From contig NZ_JXCG01000007.1 of the NCBI RefSeq assembly GCF_001317345.1, forward strand, positions 48,402 through 112,401: a stretch of DNA of 64,000 nt, in the 5' to 3' direction. The stretch's first letter is position 1. Each line of letters starts with the position of its first letter. Made by a program: the position numbers and the translations under genes. The notes beneath the pieces were generated by a model. That model ran no database searches. It worked only from the letters and a program-made list of their open reading frames with translations, and had not been told where the DNA came from. This stretch comes from Thermococcus sp. EP1 (GTDB taxonomy: Archaea > Methanobacteriota_B > Thermococci > Thermococcales > Thermococcaceae). Shown here one piece after another: positions 1 to 8,445 of this stretch.

Positions 1-678
1 ATTTGGCATGATCAAATAGAGGATAAAAAGGGAAATAGTAAAGAATGTTCCATATAACATCGGGTGTCTTTGGACAAACTCCCCTTCTATGGATAAGTCT
101 TTTCTTATTCTTTTTACCTCGAAAATCAAAAAAAGAGCAAGCAGAAAAGTTAGGAGATACTGAAACAATGGAGGAGAATAAGGGTTTAGCAGGAAAAATG
201 TTATTATAAGAGCAGATATAAAAGCTATAAGCGTTATTTTCAATCCTCTTTTTGCTAACAAAGATTTTTCTTTAAACTCTGGATAGAAAATTTCGAGTAA
301 GAGGATTGGGATGGAAATGCTGAAGACTGCATGAAAAATGGAGAGCCAAACTGCCCATACCATATTCGTCTCGAAGATCCTACCATAGGTTGCCAAAACT
401 CCTAAATCCATCCAGTTTGGGTCAAAAAACGATTTAACGGCCAAGCCTTCTTCTATGATGCCATATGTAATTCCAAGGAGCATAAGTCGGAGATAACCTC
501 TGCCCCATCGTATCCATGCTTCTCTAATTAAAAGAACACCCCCTCCATAAAAGGCCCATAAAAAGAGGAAACTGAATGGATTTATAATTTCCAGAGGGGG
601 AGTTGATCCACTCATTACTTCTCCAAAGAAAGGGGATAATAGTGAGAGGAGTAGTGCAAGCTTGATTTTCTTCTCCAT
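1..678 (-). CDS. Partial multi-pass membrane protein, unknown function
   Basis: Reading from an ATG at 678 on the minus strand, the frame stays open to base 1, so the C-terminus lies outside the window (226 codons visible). The protein is very hydrophobic, with a possible N-terminal signal or first helix and about five more membrane segments. The segment EEGLAVKSFFDPNW, between helices around residues 75-90, is polar and rich in conserved-looking acidic and aromatic residues. It faintly recalls the EE motif of CPBP-type intramembrane proteases, but the rest of that motif is not visible, so I do not assign it. The gene is divergent from the lipoprotein gene at 743, and the promoters of both must lie in the 64 bases between them. 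Confidence 0.75.
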   Translation of the reverse strand, partial: MEKKIKLALLLSLLSPFFGEVMSGSTPPLEIINPFSFLFLWAFYGGGVLLIREAWIRWGRGYLRLMLLGITYGIIEEGLAVKSFFDPNWMDLGVLATYGRIFETNMVWAVWLSIFHAVFSISIPILLLEIFYPEFKEKSLLAKRGLKITLIAFISALIITFFLLNPYSPPLFQYLLTFLLALFLIFEVKRIRKDLSIEGEFVQRHPMLYGTFFTISLFILYLIMPN

Positions 679-742
679 ATATTAAAAGTGACAACAAAGA
701 TATTTATAGGTACTGTTTATAAAATAATGATCAGGTGAGTAT

Positions 743-2659
743 ATGGGGAAAGCTTTGTCCTTTATTATAATAAGTATCATAGTTTTAATACTCGTTTCTG
801 GTTGTGTTAATAAAACTTTACCTGCAGAACAAACGATAATCCCGTTAGACTCTCCAGAACTTCCTGAGAGAGGATTTTTCATGGGAGTTCTCCCAACTCC
901 TGCAGAAGGACAAACTTTTGAGGAAGCATACTCACAGGCAGCTGAATATGTCGAGTTTTCCCCTGTGTGGGGGAGGCCAACTCCATTTTATTCCCTTGCA
1001 AGTGAGCTCTCTGGAGACTGGGGGCAAACGTTTGTGGAGGGCTACATAAGAAAAAACGGCATGTTCCCAATTATCCATGTTTCATTTATAGGGCCAAACA
1101 TAACGCTCATAACACCCCCAAATATGAAAAATGCAACTCTAAGCGACCCCAAGTGGAGAGAGGCATATAAAAAGGCAGTCCTTGATGTAGTAAAAATCTC
1201 AAGGCCTCTTTATCTCTCTTTAGGTAATGAAGTTAATAGATGGTACGAAAAATATGGGGTCAAAGAGGGAGATCCTAATGGCTTTCAGCACTATGTTAGC
1301 CTTTATGAGGAGATATACGATGCCGTAAAAGAGCTATCACCTGAGACCAAAGTTTTCTGCACATTTGCTCGAGAGATTGTATCTGAAAATAGAGAAGCGA
1401 ATCTTGAAGTTCTTTCACTTTTTAATCCAGATAAGATGGATCTTCTCGTCTTTACGAGCTATCCTTATGCTGTCAGGGGCATAAACCGGCCCTGTGATAT
1501 CCCAGATGACTACTACTCCCGCGCACTCAAATATATGCCGGGAAAACCATTTGGTTTGATTGAGATTGGATGGCCATCAATTGAGGCATTTGGAGGTGAA
1601 CAGGGGCAAGCTGATTTTATACTCGAGGTAACAGGTCGTCTTACCGAAGAGCAGGGGATCAATTTGCACCTGCTTGGTTGGGCATGGCTCCATGATTTGA
1701 ATGAAAATGACCATCTTGGTCTTATAACCAAAGATGGTAGAGAAAAACTAGCTTATAATGTTTGGGCGAGCATATCACGGCTAGGAAAGAGGGCGATGCC
1801 GACAATTCGAGAAGATACTATCCCTAAAAATGCCATTAAAATAATGCCAGAAATGGATGTATTCCCACCCATTCTCCATTCTGACGAGTGGAGCAAACCT
1901 GTGCCTTTAGAGGGACCAATAAACACAGCCGGAGCAGAGGATTCTCCATTTGTGACACCAGATGGAAAGAATCTCTACTTTTTCTTCACTCCGGATGTCA
2001 ATGTACCTCCGCAAAAACAGCTCATTGACGGTGTTACTGGCATATGGTGGTCAAAGAAAATCAATGGAAAATGGAGCAAACCCATGAGGATTGTATTGGG
2101 GAGCAGTGAATCCCTTGATGGAGCAGTTTTTATTTTAAACGACACCATGTGGTTCGCCTCTGTTAGGCGCGGAAATTATGGAGAAGTTGACATATATACA
2201 GCAAAATTTAGAAATGGAAGATGGACGGATGTTAAGAATGCAGGAGAGCTTTTGAATGCCGTCTATGATGTGGGGGAGCTGTGTACCAGTCCAGACGGGA
2301 AGACGATGTATTATGGATGTGGTGGGGACATATGCATGATGGATTATGTAAACGGATCATGGGTGAATCCGAGAAAGGTCCCGAATATAAATAGCGAACT
2401 TAATGAGGATCAGCCTTTCATAACTCCAGATGGCAATGAATTATGGTTCACCGGGCAAAGTCGGCTTGGATATCCCGGCCCTGCAATATTTAGATCTTTG
2501 AAAACAAAAGATGGGTGGAGTGAGCCAGAGGAAATAGTTTCTAACTTTGCTGGGGAGCCGGTGCTGGATGCGCAGGGGAACTTATATTTTGTGCATCATT
2601 ATGTCACAAAAGATATGAAAATCATAGAAGCAGATATTTATGTGGCTTATAAAAAGTGA
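743..2659 (+). CDS. Lipoprotein: glycosidase-like TIM barrel plus PD40/WD40-like repeats
   Basis: This 638-residue protein starts with a hydrophobic signal ending in the lipobox VSGC, so it is probably lipid-anchored outside the cell. Residues about 40-355 look like a clan-A glycoside hydrolase barrel: GNEVNRWY supplies a candidate acid/base Glu and IEIGWPS a candidate nucleophile Glu, and both are rich in aromatic residues. Residues about 375-638 contain repeated blades with the signature (S/Q)PF(V/I)TPDGxxLxF, typical of WD40-like PD40 beta-propellers. The ATG at 743 follows GGTGA with good spacing, and TATA-like sequence lies at about 690-700. The substrate is unknown. Neighbouring genes give no sugar context. 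It may bind rather than cut a polysaccharide. Confidence 0.75.
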   Translation: MGKALSFIIISIIVLILVSGCVNKTLPAEQTIIPLDSPELPERGFFMGVLPTPAEGQTFEEAYSQAAEYVEFSPVWGRPTPFYSLASELSGDWGQTFVEGYIRKNGMFPIIHVSFIGPNITLITPPNMKNATLSDPKWREAYKKAVLDVVKISRPLYLSLGNEVNRWYEKYGVKEGDPNGFQHYVSLYEEIYDAVKELSPETKVFCTFAREIVSENREANLEVLSLFNPDKMDLLVFTSYPYAVRGINRPCDIPDDYYSRALKYMPGKPFGLIEIGWPSIEAFGGEQGQADFILEVTGRLTEEQGINLHLLGWAWLHDLNENDHLGLITKDGREKLAYNVWASISRLGKRAMPTIREDTIPKNAIKIMPEMDVFPPILHSDEWSKPVPLEGPINTAGAEDSPFVTPDGKNLYFFFTPDVNVPPQKQLIDGVTGIWWSKKINGKWSKPMRIVLGSSESLDGAVFILNDTMWFASVRRGNYGEVDIYTAKFRNGRWTDVKNAGELLNAVYDVGELCTSPDGKTMYYGCGGDICMMDYVNGSWVNPRKVPNINSELNEDQPFITPDGNELWFTGQSRLGYPGPAIFRSLKTKDGWSEPEEIVSNFAGEPVLDAQGNLYFVHHYVTKDMKIIEADIYVAYKK

Positions 2660-2751
2660 AACCCATTGAACTTTTCTTCCCCTGTATTTTTGTCCCAATA
2701 GTACTATGAGGGCCTCTGTTTCAAAGTATGTTTATTTAGGTAGAGGGAAGG

Positions 2752-3153
2752 TTAGGAATGAGAACTGTGTTCATGGTGTCCTTCTCTCTTTTTGTCTTCT
2801 TCAATCTTCTTTTTCCAGTAAGGATCAATTTCAAGAACTTGGTGAATAAATGCCTCAACTATATCTTTGATTTTGCCATGGGCTCCAGTAATAACTTCAA
2901 TACCGAGGTTGTTGAAATATTCTATTGCTCTCCTTCCCATTCCATAAGCTAAAACTACTTTGCTGTCGTGCTCTTTGATGAAATTTGGCAAGTCTCCAGG
3001 TCCATGTTTATCAAAAGGCACCTCCACAACTTCAGTATTTTTAATTTTACCATTTTCAACATCAATAAAAACAAAGTATTTAGCTCTTCCAAAATGCGCA
3101 CTTACGTTGCTTTCTAGACCTTTGTCATCCTCAGCAGGTATTGCTATTCTCAT
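2752..3153 (-). CDS. NifX/NafY-like dinitrogenase iron-molybdenum cofactor family protein
   Basis: The protein (133 residues from the ATG at 3153) has the family opening MRIAIPAEDDKG, then SAHFGRAKYF and YGMGRRAIEYF, all typical of the NifX/NafY/NifB-C-terminal fold that binds iron-sulfur or molybdenum cofactors. The C-terminus ends in a His-rich tail (GHHEHSSHS) that could bind metal. The frame is open to 3237, but GGTGAT four bases before the ATG at 3153 makes that the likely start. No nitrogenase genes are present, so the role is probably metal-cofactor handling outside nitrogen fixation. It is divergent from the FmdE/ABC operon across a palindrome-rich intergenic region, which suggests co-regulation. 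Confidence 0.82.
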   Translation of the reverse strand: MRIAIPAEDDKGLESNVSAHFGRAKYFVFIDVENGKIKNTEVVEVPFDKHGPGDLPNFIKEHDSKVVLAYGMGRRAIEYFNNLGIEVITGAHGKIKDIVEAFIHQVLEIDPYWKKKIEEDKKREGHHEHSSHS

Positions 3154-3195
3154 TTCCATCACCAAAATAATGAAAGAGGTTTCAAATATAAACTT

Positions 3196-3209
3196 TGTGC
3201 ATATGCACA
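3196..3209. promoter_or_regulatory. Perfect 14-bp palindrome TGTGCATATGCACA
   Basis: The 14 bases are self-complementary. They lie 43 bases upstream of the NifX-like start and 82 bases upstream of the FmdE-like start, in the divergent promoter region. An operator is inferred; the binding protein is unknown. Confidence 0.45.
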
Positions 3210-3228
3210 TTTTTTGTGAACCTTTGGT

Positions 3229-3270
3229 TAGTAACACTAATATTTAAAAAATATTAAAAATGTGTTACTA
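3229..3270. promoter_or_regulatory. Inverted repeat TAGTAACAC...GTGTTACTA flanking a TATA element
   Basis: Two perfect 9-bp arms (3229-3237 and 3262-3270) enclose an AT-rich centre that itself contains the inverted repeat AATATTT/AAATATT and probably the TATA box of the FmdE operon. A protein bound here would block the promoter. The metal-related gene content suggests a metal-responsive repressor, but none is encoded next to it. Confidence 0.5.
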
Positions 3271-3290
3271 TAATGGCTCTTGGTGATACC

Positions 3291-3986
3291 ATGCTTATGA
3301 TCAATCAACTTATTAAGGAAGGAAAAGTTGAAGAAATCCTTGAATATGCTAGACAATTTCATGGACATGTCTGCCCGTATCTTGCTCTTGGCATTAGGGC
3401 TTCATTAATAGCTATGGAAGAGCTTGGCGTTGGAAGAGTTGATCATTCTGAAAGTGTTGATGAAAGCATCTTGGCAATAGTTGAGATTAATAGTTGCTTC
3501 ACAGATGGTGTTCAAGTGACAACAGGTTGTACATTGGGAAACAATTCTCTTATATACTGGGATCTCGGAAAAACTGCTCTCACGCTTGTCAAACGCTCAA
3601 CCTGGGAAGGAGTTAGAGTTTATGCTGACGCAGAAAAATTGAGAAAGCACTATCCCTCGGACGCTGTGGAACTCTTCACTAAAGTTGTTAGAGAAAGGAA
3701 AGGAACACCTGAGGAAAGAAAACGCCTTTGGGAACTTTGGGAAGAGGCGGCAAGGACCATGTTAAAACTTCCAAAAGATGAATTTAAAATTGAAAAAGTT
3801 AGGGTTTCGCCAGTGGAACAAGCTCCAATATTTGAAAGCGTTCGCTGTGCTAAGTGCAATGAGCTCGTAATGTCCACAAGGACAGTATCTTTTGATGGTG
3901 AGCAAGTTTGTTTGAGATGCGCGGGAGAAAGATACTATGCTGTAATCGGAAGGGGGATAGTGGAGGTTAATGGCTTTAGGAGGTAG
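3291..3986 (+). CDS. FmdE-family protein with C-terminal zinc ribbon
   Basis: This 231-residue protein belongs to the FmdE family (formylmethanofuran dehydrogenase subunit E-like): [18 protein letters not shown] carries the HGHxCP motif, and [16 protein letters not shown] carries the two family cysteines. The C-terminus has a zinc ribbon, CAKCNEL...CLRCAG. FmdE homologues occur near molybdenum/tungsten enzymes and metal transporters; a methanogenic role is excluded by the organism type. The frame opens at 3273, but GGTGAT ends three bases before the ATG at 3291, which I prefer. It leads a four-gene operon with the binding protein, permease and ATPase that follow without gaps, so a role in handling or sensing the imported metal is inferred. 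Confidence 0.82.
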   Translation: MLMINQLIKEGKVEEILEYARQFHGHVCPYLALGIRASLIAMEELGVGRVDHSESVDESILAIVEINSCFTDGVQVTTGCTLGNNSLIYWDLGKTALTLVKRSTWEGVRVYADAEKLRKHYPSDAVELFTKVVRERKGTPEERKRLWELWEEAARTMLKLPKDEFKIEKVRVSPVEQAPIFESVRCAKCNELVMSTRTVSFDGEQVCLRCAGERYYAVIGRGIVEVNGFRR

Positions 3987-3990
3987 TAAA

Positions 3991-5124
3991 ATGAAGAAGA
4001 TTCCATTTTTGCTCGGTGTGCTGCTGATTCTTTTAATCAGTGGATGTATAAATAGCTCACAAAGCTCAATAACTAGCAGCACTTCTACAAGCACTCAATA
4101 CATCACTGTCACTGATTTGCTGGGAAGAAGCGTTGAGGTTCCATCAGAGGTCACTAAGGTTGTTGCGACAGGACCTGGTGCTTTAAGACTGGTGGTTTAC
4201 CTAAATGCTACTGATAAGGTGGTAGGTGTCGAAGAGTTTGAGAAGCGTTATTCTTATGGGAGGCCCTATATAATGGCTCATCCAGAGCTTAAGGAGCTTC
4301 CCATTATAGGACCAGGGGGACCAGGGAAGCTTCCTGATCTTGAAGCATTGATTAGTCTCAAACCAGATGTTATATTCATAACCTATGTTGATAGCAAAAC
4401 AGCCGATGAAATACAGGAGAAGACCGGTATCCCAGTCATTGTCCTTAGTTATGGCCAATTGACCACATTTGAAGATGAAGAGCTATTTAGATCTATTGAA
4501 TTGGCAGGTAAGATCCTTGAAAATGAGAAGCGTGCTGAAGACGTTCTGAACTTTATTAGGGCTATACAGGAAGACCTCATAAAGCGTACTGAGAACGCTA
4601 AAAGCCCCAGTGTCTACATTGGGGGTATAGGTTATAAGGGAGCACATGGGATAGAGAGCACCGAAGCCAAATACCCGCCTTTCGTTGTATTGCATGCCAA
4701 TAATGTTGCCGATGAGCTTGGTGAAGGTCATAAGTTTATCGACAAAGAAAAGCTTCTTGAGTGGGACCCAGACTATCTATTTCTTGATGAAGGGGGCTTA
4801 AGCCTCGTGCTTGATGACTACAACAAGAATCCAGAATTCTATAACTCATTAACTGCTGTAAAAGAGGGTAACATCTATGGTATCCTACCATACAACTTTT
4901 ACACAACCAATATAGGGACCGCTCTAGCAGACACGTATTTCATTGGGAAAATCCTATACCCGGAGCGTTTTGAGGATGTAGACCCAGTAAAAAAGGCTGA
5001 TGAGATATATACATTCCTAGTTGGAAAACCAGTCTACAAAGAAATGGCCACTCAATTTGGCGGATTTGGTAGAATTGAATTGGCAAATGGGACTGTTGAA
5101 TATTCTCTACCCACTTCACCGTGA
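3991..5124 (+). CDS. FecB/BtuF-type ABC transporter substrate-binding lipoprotein
   Basis: The 377-residue protein starts at an ATG preceded by GGAGG and has a signal peptide with lipobox LISGC, then a Ser/Thr-rich linker. The mature part opens with [19 protein letters not shown], the hallmark of class III (siderophore, haem, cobalamin, oxyanion) binding proteins. [13 protein letters not shown] and [13 protein letters not shown] match the two lobes of that fold. It is the second gene of the FmdE operon and starts four bases after the FmdE stop. The ligand cannot be read from sequence; MolA-like Mo/W or chelated iron are the main options. Confidence 0.88.
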   Translation: MKKIPFLLGVLLILLISGCINSSQSSITSSTSTSTQYITVTDLLGRSVEVPSEVTKVVATGPGALRLVVYLNATDKVVGVEEFEKRYSYGRPYIMAHPELKELPIIGPGGPGKLPDLEALISLKPDVIFITYVDSKTADEIQEKTGIPVIVLSYGQLTTFEDEELFRSIELAGKILENEKRAEDVLNFIRAIQEDLIKRTENAKSPSVYIGGIGYKGAHGIESTEAKYPPFVVLHANNVADELGEGHKFIDKEKLLEWDPDYLFLDEGGLSLVLDDYNKNPEFYNSLTAVKEGNIYGILPYNFYTTNIGTALADTYFIGKILYPERFEDVDPVKKADEIYTFLVGKPVYKEMATQFGGFGRIELANGTVEYSLPTSP

Positions 5125-5129
5125 TGCAT

Positions 5130-6164
5130 ATGGACTACGAGCATTACATTGCTAGAAAAGTGTTGCTTGGTATTTTTCTTTCTCTTCTTCTTGTTTTGGT
5201 TAGTCTTTATTCCATAGCGCGTGGTGGTTATAGACTTTCCTTAGAAGAGGTTTTCAATGCACTCGTTGGAGTAGGGAGTGAAAGTGCCCATCTTGTCATT
5301 TGGAATATTCGTCTTCCTAGGGTGATCGCAGGAATTATTGTAGGAGCCTCTCTAGCCATAGCAGGAGCAGTTATGCAGGGCTTTCTTAGAAACCCTTTGG
5401 CGACTCCATTCACAATGGGAGTTTCTCATGGGGCTATGTTTGGCGCATCCTTTGCTATATTATTGGGGGCAGGTTATGCGGAGAGTTCAGGCAGGATAAT
5501 TCTAGATAACCCTTATACAGTTGTTCTCTTTGCTTTCTTTGGGGCAATAAGTGCTACAATAGTTATTCTAGCTCTTGCTAAGCTAAAAGATCTTAGTCCT
5601 GAGGCAATAATTCTAGCCGGGGTTGCTATGAGTTCCCTTTTTATTGCCCTGACAACACTTGTCCAGTACTTTGCTAATGAGTTGCAACTTGCTGCCATGG
5701 TTTATTGGAGCTTTGGGGACCTTGGTAGAGCAACATGGCAAGAAGATATGATACTTTTAGCTGTTTTTATTCCCGTATTCATGTACTTCATTATCAAACG
5801 TTGGGATTTAAATGCCTCTGCTGTGGGGGATGATGTGGCCAAATCAGTCGGTGTTGATGTTGAGAGAGTTAGATTAATCTCTACCTTCCTTGCAGCTCTG
5901 ATTACGGCAGTGAGTGTGGCTTTTGTGGGAGTTATAGGATTTGTGGGATTGATAGCCCCACATGCTATTAGACTATTAGTCGGAGGGGATTATCGCTTTT
6001 TAATTCCATTATCGGCTCTAGCAGGAGGTCTTCTTCTCCTTGTGGCTGATACTGTTGCAAGATTAGTCTTTTCACCAATGACTTTGCCTGTTGGTGTTGT
6101 AACGTCTTTTCTTGGTGCCCCCACGTTCATTTATCTTCTTATAAGGATGGAGGGACGGCGATGA
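5130..6164 (+). CDS. FecCD/BtuC-type ABC transporter permease
   Basis: About nine to ten membrane helices and the family motifs RLPRVIAGIIVGASLAIAGA, GFLRNPLATPF and FVGLIAPHAIRLLVG identify a FecCD/BtuC permease of usual length (344 residues). The frame overlaps the end of the binding-protein gene. GTG 5121 and ATG 5124 are alternative starts; ATG 5130 has the best-spaced GTGAT. It couples the lipoprotein before it to the ATPase after it, which overlaps it by four bases. Confidence 0.9.
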   Translation: MDYEHYIARKVLLGIFLSLLLVLVSLYSIARGGYRLSLEEVFNALVGVGSESAHLVIWNIRLPRVIAGIIVGASLAIAGAVMQGFLRNPLATPFTMGVSHGAMFGASFAILLGAGYAESSGRIILDNPYTVVLFAFFGAISATIVILALAKLKDLSPEAIILAGVAMSSLFIALTTLVQYFANELQLAAMVYWSFGDLGRATWQEDMILLAVFIPVFMYFIIKRWDLNASAVGDDVAKSVGVDVERVRLISTFLAALITAVSVAFVGVIGFVGLIAPHAIRLLVGGDYRFLIPLSALAGGLLLLVADTVARLVFSPMTLPVGVVTSFLGAPTFIYLLIRMEGRR

Positions 6165-6925
6165 AAGCCGTGAAAGTTGAGGGACTTTATTTCACATACA
6201 ATGGTTCTGAGGTGTTAAAGGGGATAACTCTTGAGGTTGAGGAAGGAGAATTTGTTGCTATCCTTGGGCCTAATGGTGCTGGAAAAAGTACTCTATTAAA
6301 GTGCATTGCAGGGCTTCTTCACTGTTCTGGAGTTGAAGTCTTGGAGAGACCTATTCAAGAATATTCTAGAGATGAGCTGGCAAAACTTCTTGCATACGTC
6401 CCACAGAGGACTATTCCTGGGTTTATGACAGTTTTTGATATGGTTCTTCTAGGTAGAAGACCATATATGGGTCTTAGACCTTCTAGAAGAGATATAGAGG
6501 TGGTGAATAGAACCCTCAAAAAGCTCGACATCTCACATCTTGCTTTAAAACATAGCAATAGGTTAAGTGGTGGAGAGCTCCAAAAAGTAAGTATAGCGAG
6601 GGCCTTGGCTCAAGAACCGAAAATCCTTCTAATGGATGAACCAACTAACAATCTTGACTTAAAAAGCCAATTAGATGTCATGGAAATAGCAAAAAATTTT
6701 GTGTCATCTGGTGGAACATCAATAATCGTTATGCATGATGTAAACCTAGCTCTTCGTTTTGCTGAGAGATTTATTTTTATGAAAAATGGGGAAATAGTAG
6801 CCGATGGGGGTAAAGAGATTCTCAAACCAAGACTCTTTGAAGAAGTTTATGAAGTAAAGGTGGTTATTCACGAAGTCTCTGGTGTCCCAGTGGTTGTTCC
6901 ACTTCATAAACATTCTCTGCCATAG
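6161..6925 (+). CDS. FecE/BtuD-type ABC transporter ATP-binding protein
   Basis: All ABC ATPase motifs are present in 254 residues: Walker A GPNGAGKST, a Q-loop in VPQRTIPG, signature LSGGE, Walker B ILLMDEP with the D-loop, and the switch His in VMHDVNLAL. PQRT and the overall length match the FecE/HmuV/BtuD class that pairs with FecCD permeases. ATG 6161 follows GGAGGGACGGCG and overlaps the permease stop, so translation is coupled. It is the last gene of the putative Mo/W or iron importer operon and is convergent with the VIT-type iron protein gene. Confidence 0.92.
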   Translation: MKAVKVEGLYFTYNGSEVLKGITLEVEEGEFVAILGPNGAGKSTLLKCIAGLLHCSGVEVLERPIQEYSRDELAKLLAYVPQRTIPGFMTVFDMVLLGRRPYMGLRPSRRDIEVVNRTLKKLDISHLALKHSNRLSGGELQKVSIARALAQEPKILLMDEPTNNLDLKSQLDVMEIAKNFVSSGGTSIIVMHDVNLALRFAERFIFMKNGEIVADGGKEILKPRLFEEVYEVKVVIHEVSGVPVVVPLHKHSLP

Positions 6926-6932
6926 GAAAGAT

Positions 6933-8021
6933 TTAAAGGGTTGAGATGTGGAACATGCTCTCCATTAATCTTCCGAAGAGATAACTCAAAAACGCTGCTC
7001 CCAATCCAGTTGTTACCATCTCTCCTATCTTTTTTCTTATTGAAATTCCTGAAAGTATTGAGATTGCAGTTGCAACAAGAGCTAACGCTGTACCAGCTAA
7101 TAGGATTGAGAATGGCAATGCCATGAGAGAGGATGAAGCGAGAAAATAAGGAAGTACTGGGAAAGCAACCCCGGTTAGATATGCTAAACCCGTATAAATG
7201 GCGGAACGGATTTCATTTTCTTCTCCTCCCTGCACAAGAAGGTTGATGATTGCATTTTCATTTGAAGAGAGTTTTTCCGCGACTTCCATTGCAATATTTT
7301 TTGGCATTCCACTTTCGAGCAACTTTGTCATAAGTTCCTCCTTAGCCCTTTCTGGGGAAACTTTGAAAAGAACTTCCAGTCTCTGTCTTACGCTTTCATT
7401 TACCTGTCTTTGAGAACGGACTGAAATAAAAGCTCCTATCCCCATAGAAAGGGCTCCAGCAACCCCTACTATTAGCCCGCTTATCCCTACTATCTTGGGA
7501 TTATAGAGGTAAACTGCTGAAAGTCCTGTAACTGCTCCTAAAAGCTCAACAAGTCCATCGTTCATTCCGAGGACAAAGTCCCTTACGTGCTCAACGTGAA
7601 AACGTTTTTTGCTTTCATAGAAAAAGCGCTCATGCTCGAGCTCATCTAGAATTATGCTTGAGACTATCTTTTTTTCTTCATCATTGAGTTTGTATTTTGT
7701 AAGAAATTTGAAGTACTTTTGAATGGCAGAGTTCTCACCCATTTCGAGAAGTGAAACCATTGTGCCTGGACCTAGCAATTTTCTGAGAAATTTCACATAG
7801 AAAAGCTTAAATCTGCTGATTTTGACCTTTTTTGGTGCAATCTTCCTTCTAACTAGGAAGTCGTACCAGAACTTTGCATGGTTTGACTCTATCTGGGATA
7901 ATCTTAAAAACTCTTCTTTTAACTTTGGATCCTTCTCTCCTCTGCTGAGGAAAGCATATAATACTGAGTCGCTATATTCGTCCTCATAAAAATTACTTGC
8001 TTCTTTTAACATTTCCTCCAT
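6933..8021 (-). CDS. Ferritin-like/VIT1 fusion membrane iron transporter (MbfA-like)
   Basis: The N-terminal ~140 residues are a rubrerythrin-like four-helix domain with iron-ligand motifs (EDEYSDSVLY, IESNHAKFW, DELEHERFFY). The remaining ~220 residues are a CCC1/VIT1 domain with about five membrane segments, opening with DFVLGMNDGLVELLGAVTGL. This architecture matches MbfA-type membrane ferritins, which export or sequester iron in bacteria. The start at 8021 is preceded by GGGGGT; an in-frame codon at 8033 is an alternative. The neighbouring wHTH and ferritin-like genes suggest an iron or oxidative-stress cluster. The ABC importer next door could then be an iron system, which is the main alternative to Mo/W. 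Confidence 0.88.
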   Translation of the reverse strand: MEEMLKEASNFYEDEYSDSVLYAFLSRGEKDPKLKEEFLRLSQIESNHAKFWYDFLVRRKIAPKKVKISRFKLFYVKFLRKLLGPGTMVSLLEMGENSAIQKYFKFLTKYKLNDEEKKIVSSIILDELEHERFFYESKKRFHVEHVRDFVLGMNDGLVELLGAVTGLSAVYLYNPKIVGISGLIVGVAGALSMGIGAFISVRSQRQVNESVRQRLEVLFKVSPERAKEELMTKLLESGMPKNIAMEVAEKLSSNENAIINLLVQGGEENEIRSAIYTGLAYLTGVAFPVLPYFLASSSLMALPFSILLAGTALALVATAISILSGISIRKKIGEMVTTGLGAAFLSYLFGRLMESMFHISTL

Positions 8022-8075
8022 TTCAACCCCCAAAAGATATAGAAGAGGTTTGAGTTAATAAAATAAACGGAAGAC

Positions 8076-8252
8076 TCACTCAGCTGGGGCATAGTAGCAT
8101 CTCTTTGGAGATATGATCTTTCCTTCTTTTTTAAGCTTTTTGATTGCTTCACTAACTTCTTTTTTATCTAGCCCAGCAATTTTAGCTATATCTCCAGGTC
8201 TCAGAGGTTTTCCAGCTTCTTTCAAAACTTTGAAAACAATTTCTTCACTCAT
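8076..8252 (-). CDS. Small winged-helix DNA-binding protein
   Basis: This 58-residue protein is a single winged helix: a first helix, then PGDIAKIAGLDKKEVSEAIKKLKKEG as the helix-turn-helix and a short wing ending CYYAPAE. GAGGTGA precedes the ATG at 8252; a GTG at 8261 is possible. It lies upstream of the VIT/ferritin gene in the same direction and is divergent from a ferritin-like gene. It is a good candidate to regulate both. Repeats of AAGTTCG spaced 22 bases apart occur just upstream of its start. Confidence 0.8.
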   Translation of the reverse strand: MSEEIVFKVLKEAGKPLRPGDIAKIAGLDKKEVSEAIKKLKKEGKIISPKRCYYAPAE

Positions 8253-8266
8253 GTCATTCACCTCTT

Positions 8267-8295
8267 AAGTTCGGTATTAAACATTAATAAGTTCG
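8267..8295. promoter_or_regulatory. Direct repeat AAGTTCG x2, two helical turns apart
   Basis: AAGTTCG occurs at 8267-8273 and 8289-8295, a 22-bp period that puts both copies on one face of the helix. The second abuts TTTATAAATT, a TATA element usable in either direction. This looks like a binding site for the adjacent winged-helix protein, by inference only. Confidence 0.35.
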
Positions 8296-8328
8296 AATTT
8301 ATAAATTTAGCGGGAACGTTAGTGGTAG

Positions 8329-8402
8329 TACGGTTCTTTATGGTCTTGAAACTTTTACCCTTTAGGAGTGGAGGGGCTCGTAACGTCGAGACTCTAGCCG
8401 TA
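8329..8402 (+). other. Potential structured leader or small RNA upstream of ferritin-like gene
   Basis: Bases 8329-8335 can pair with 8396-8402 (seven pairs including one G-U). Inside, GAGT/ACTC (8366-8369 with 8391-8394) encloses CTCG/CGAG with a six-base loop. It is GC-richer than its surroundings and lies between a TATA element near 8300 and the ATG at 8446. It could be a 5' leader element or an independent RNA. No box C/D or ACA motif is visible. Confidence 0.3.
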
Positions 8403-8445
8403 ATCCTTATTAATTTACTGAAAGATATTTCATTTGGTGAATTCC

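Noticed and set aside
2752..3153. Nitrogen fixation gene
   Set aside because: The NifX-like fold alone does not indicate nitrogenase; no nifHDK or nifB-like genes are present.
8285..8300. tRNA T-arm (GTTCGAAT)
   Set aside because: The short match is not followed by an acceptor stem and lies in a TATA-containing promoter.
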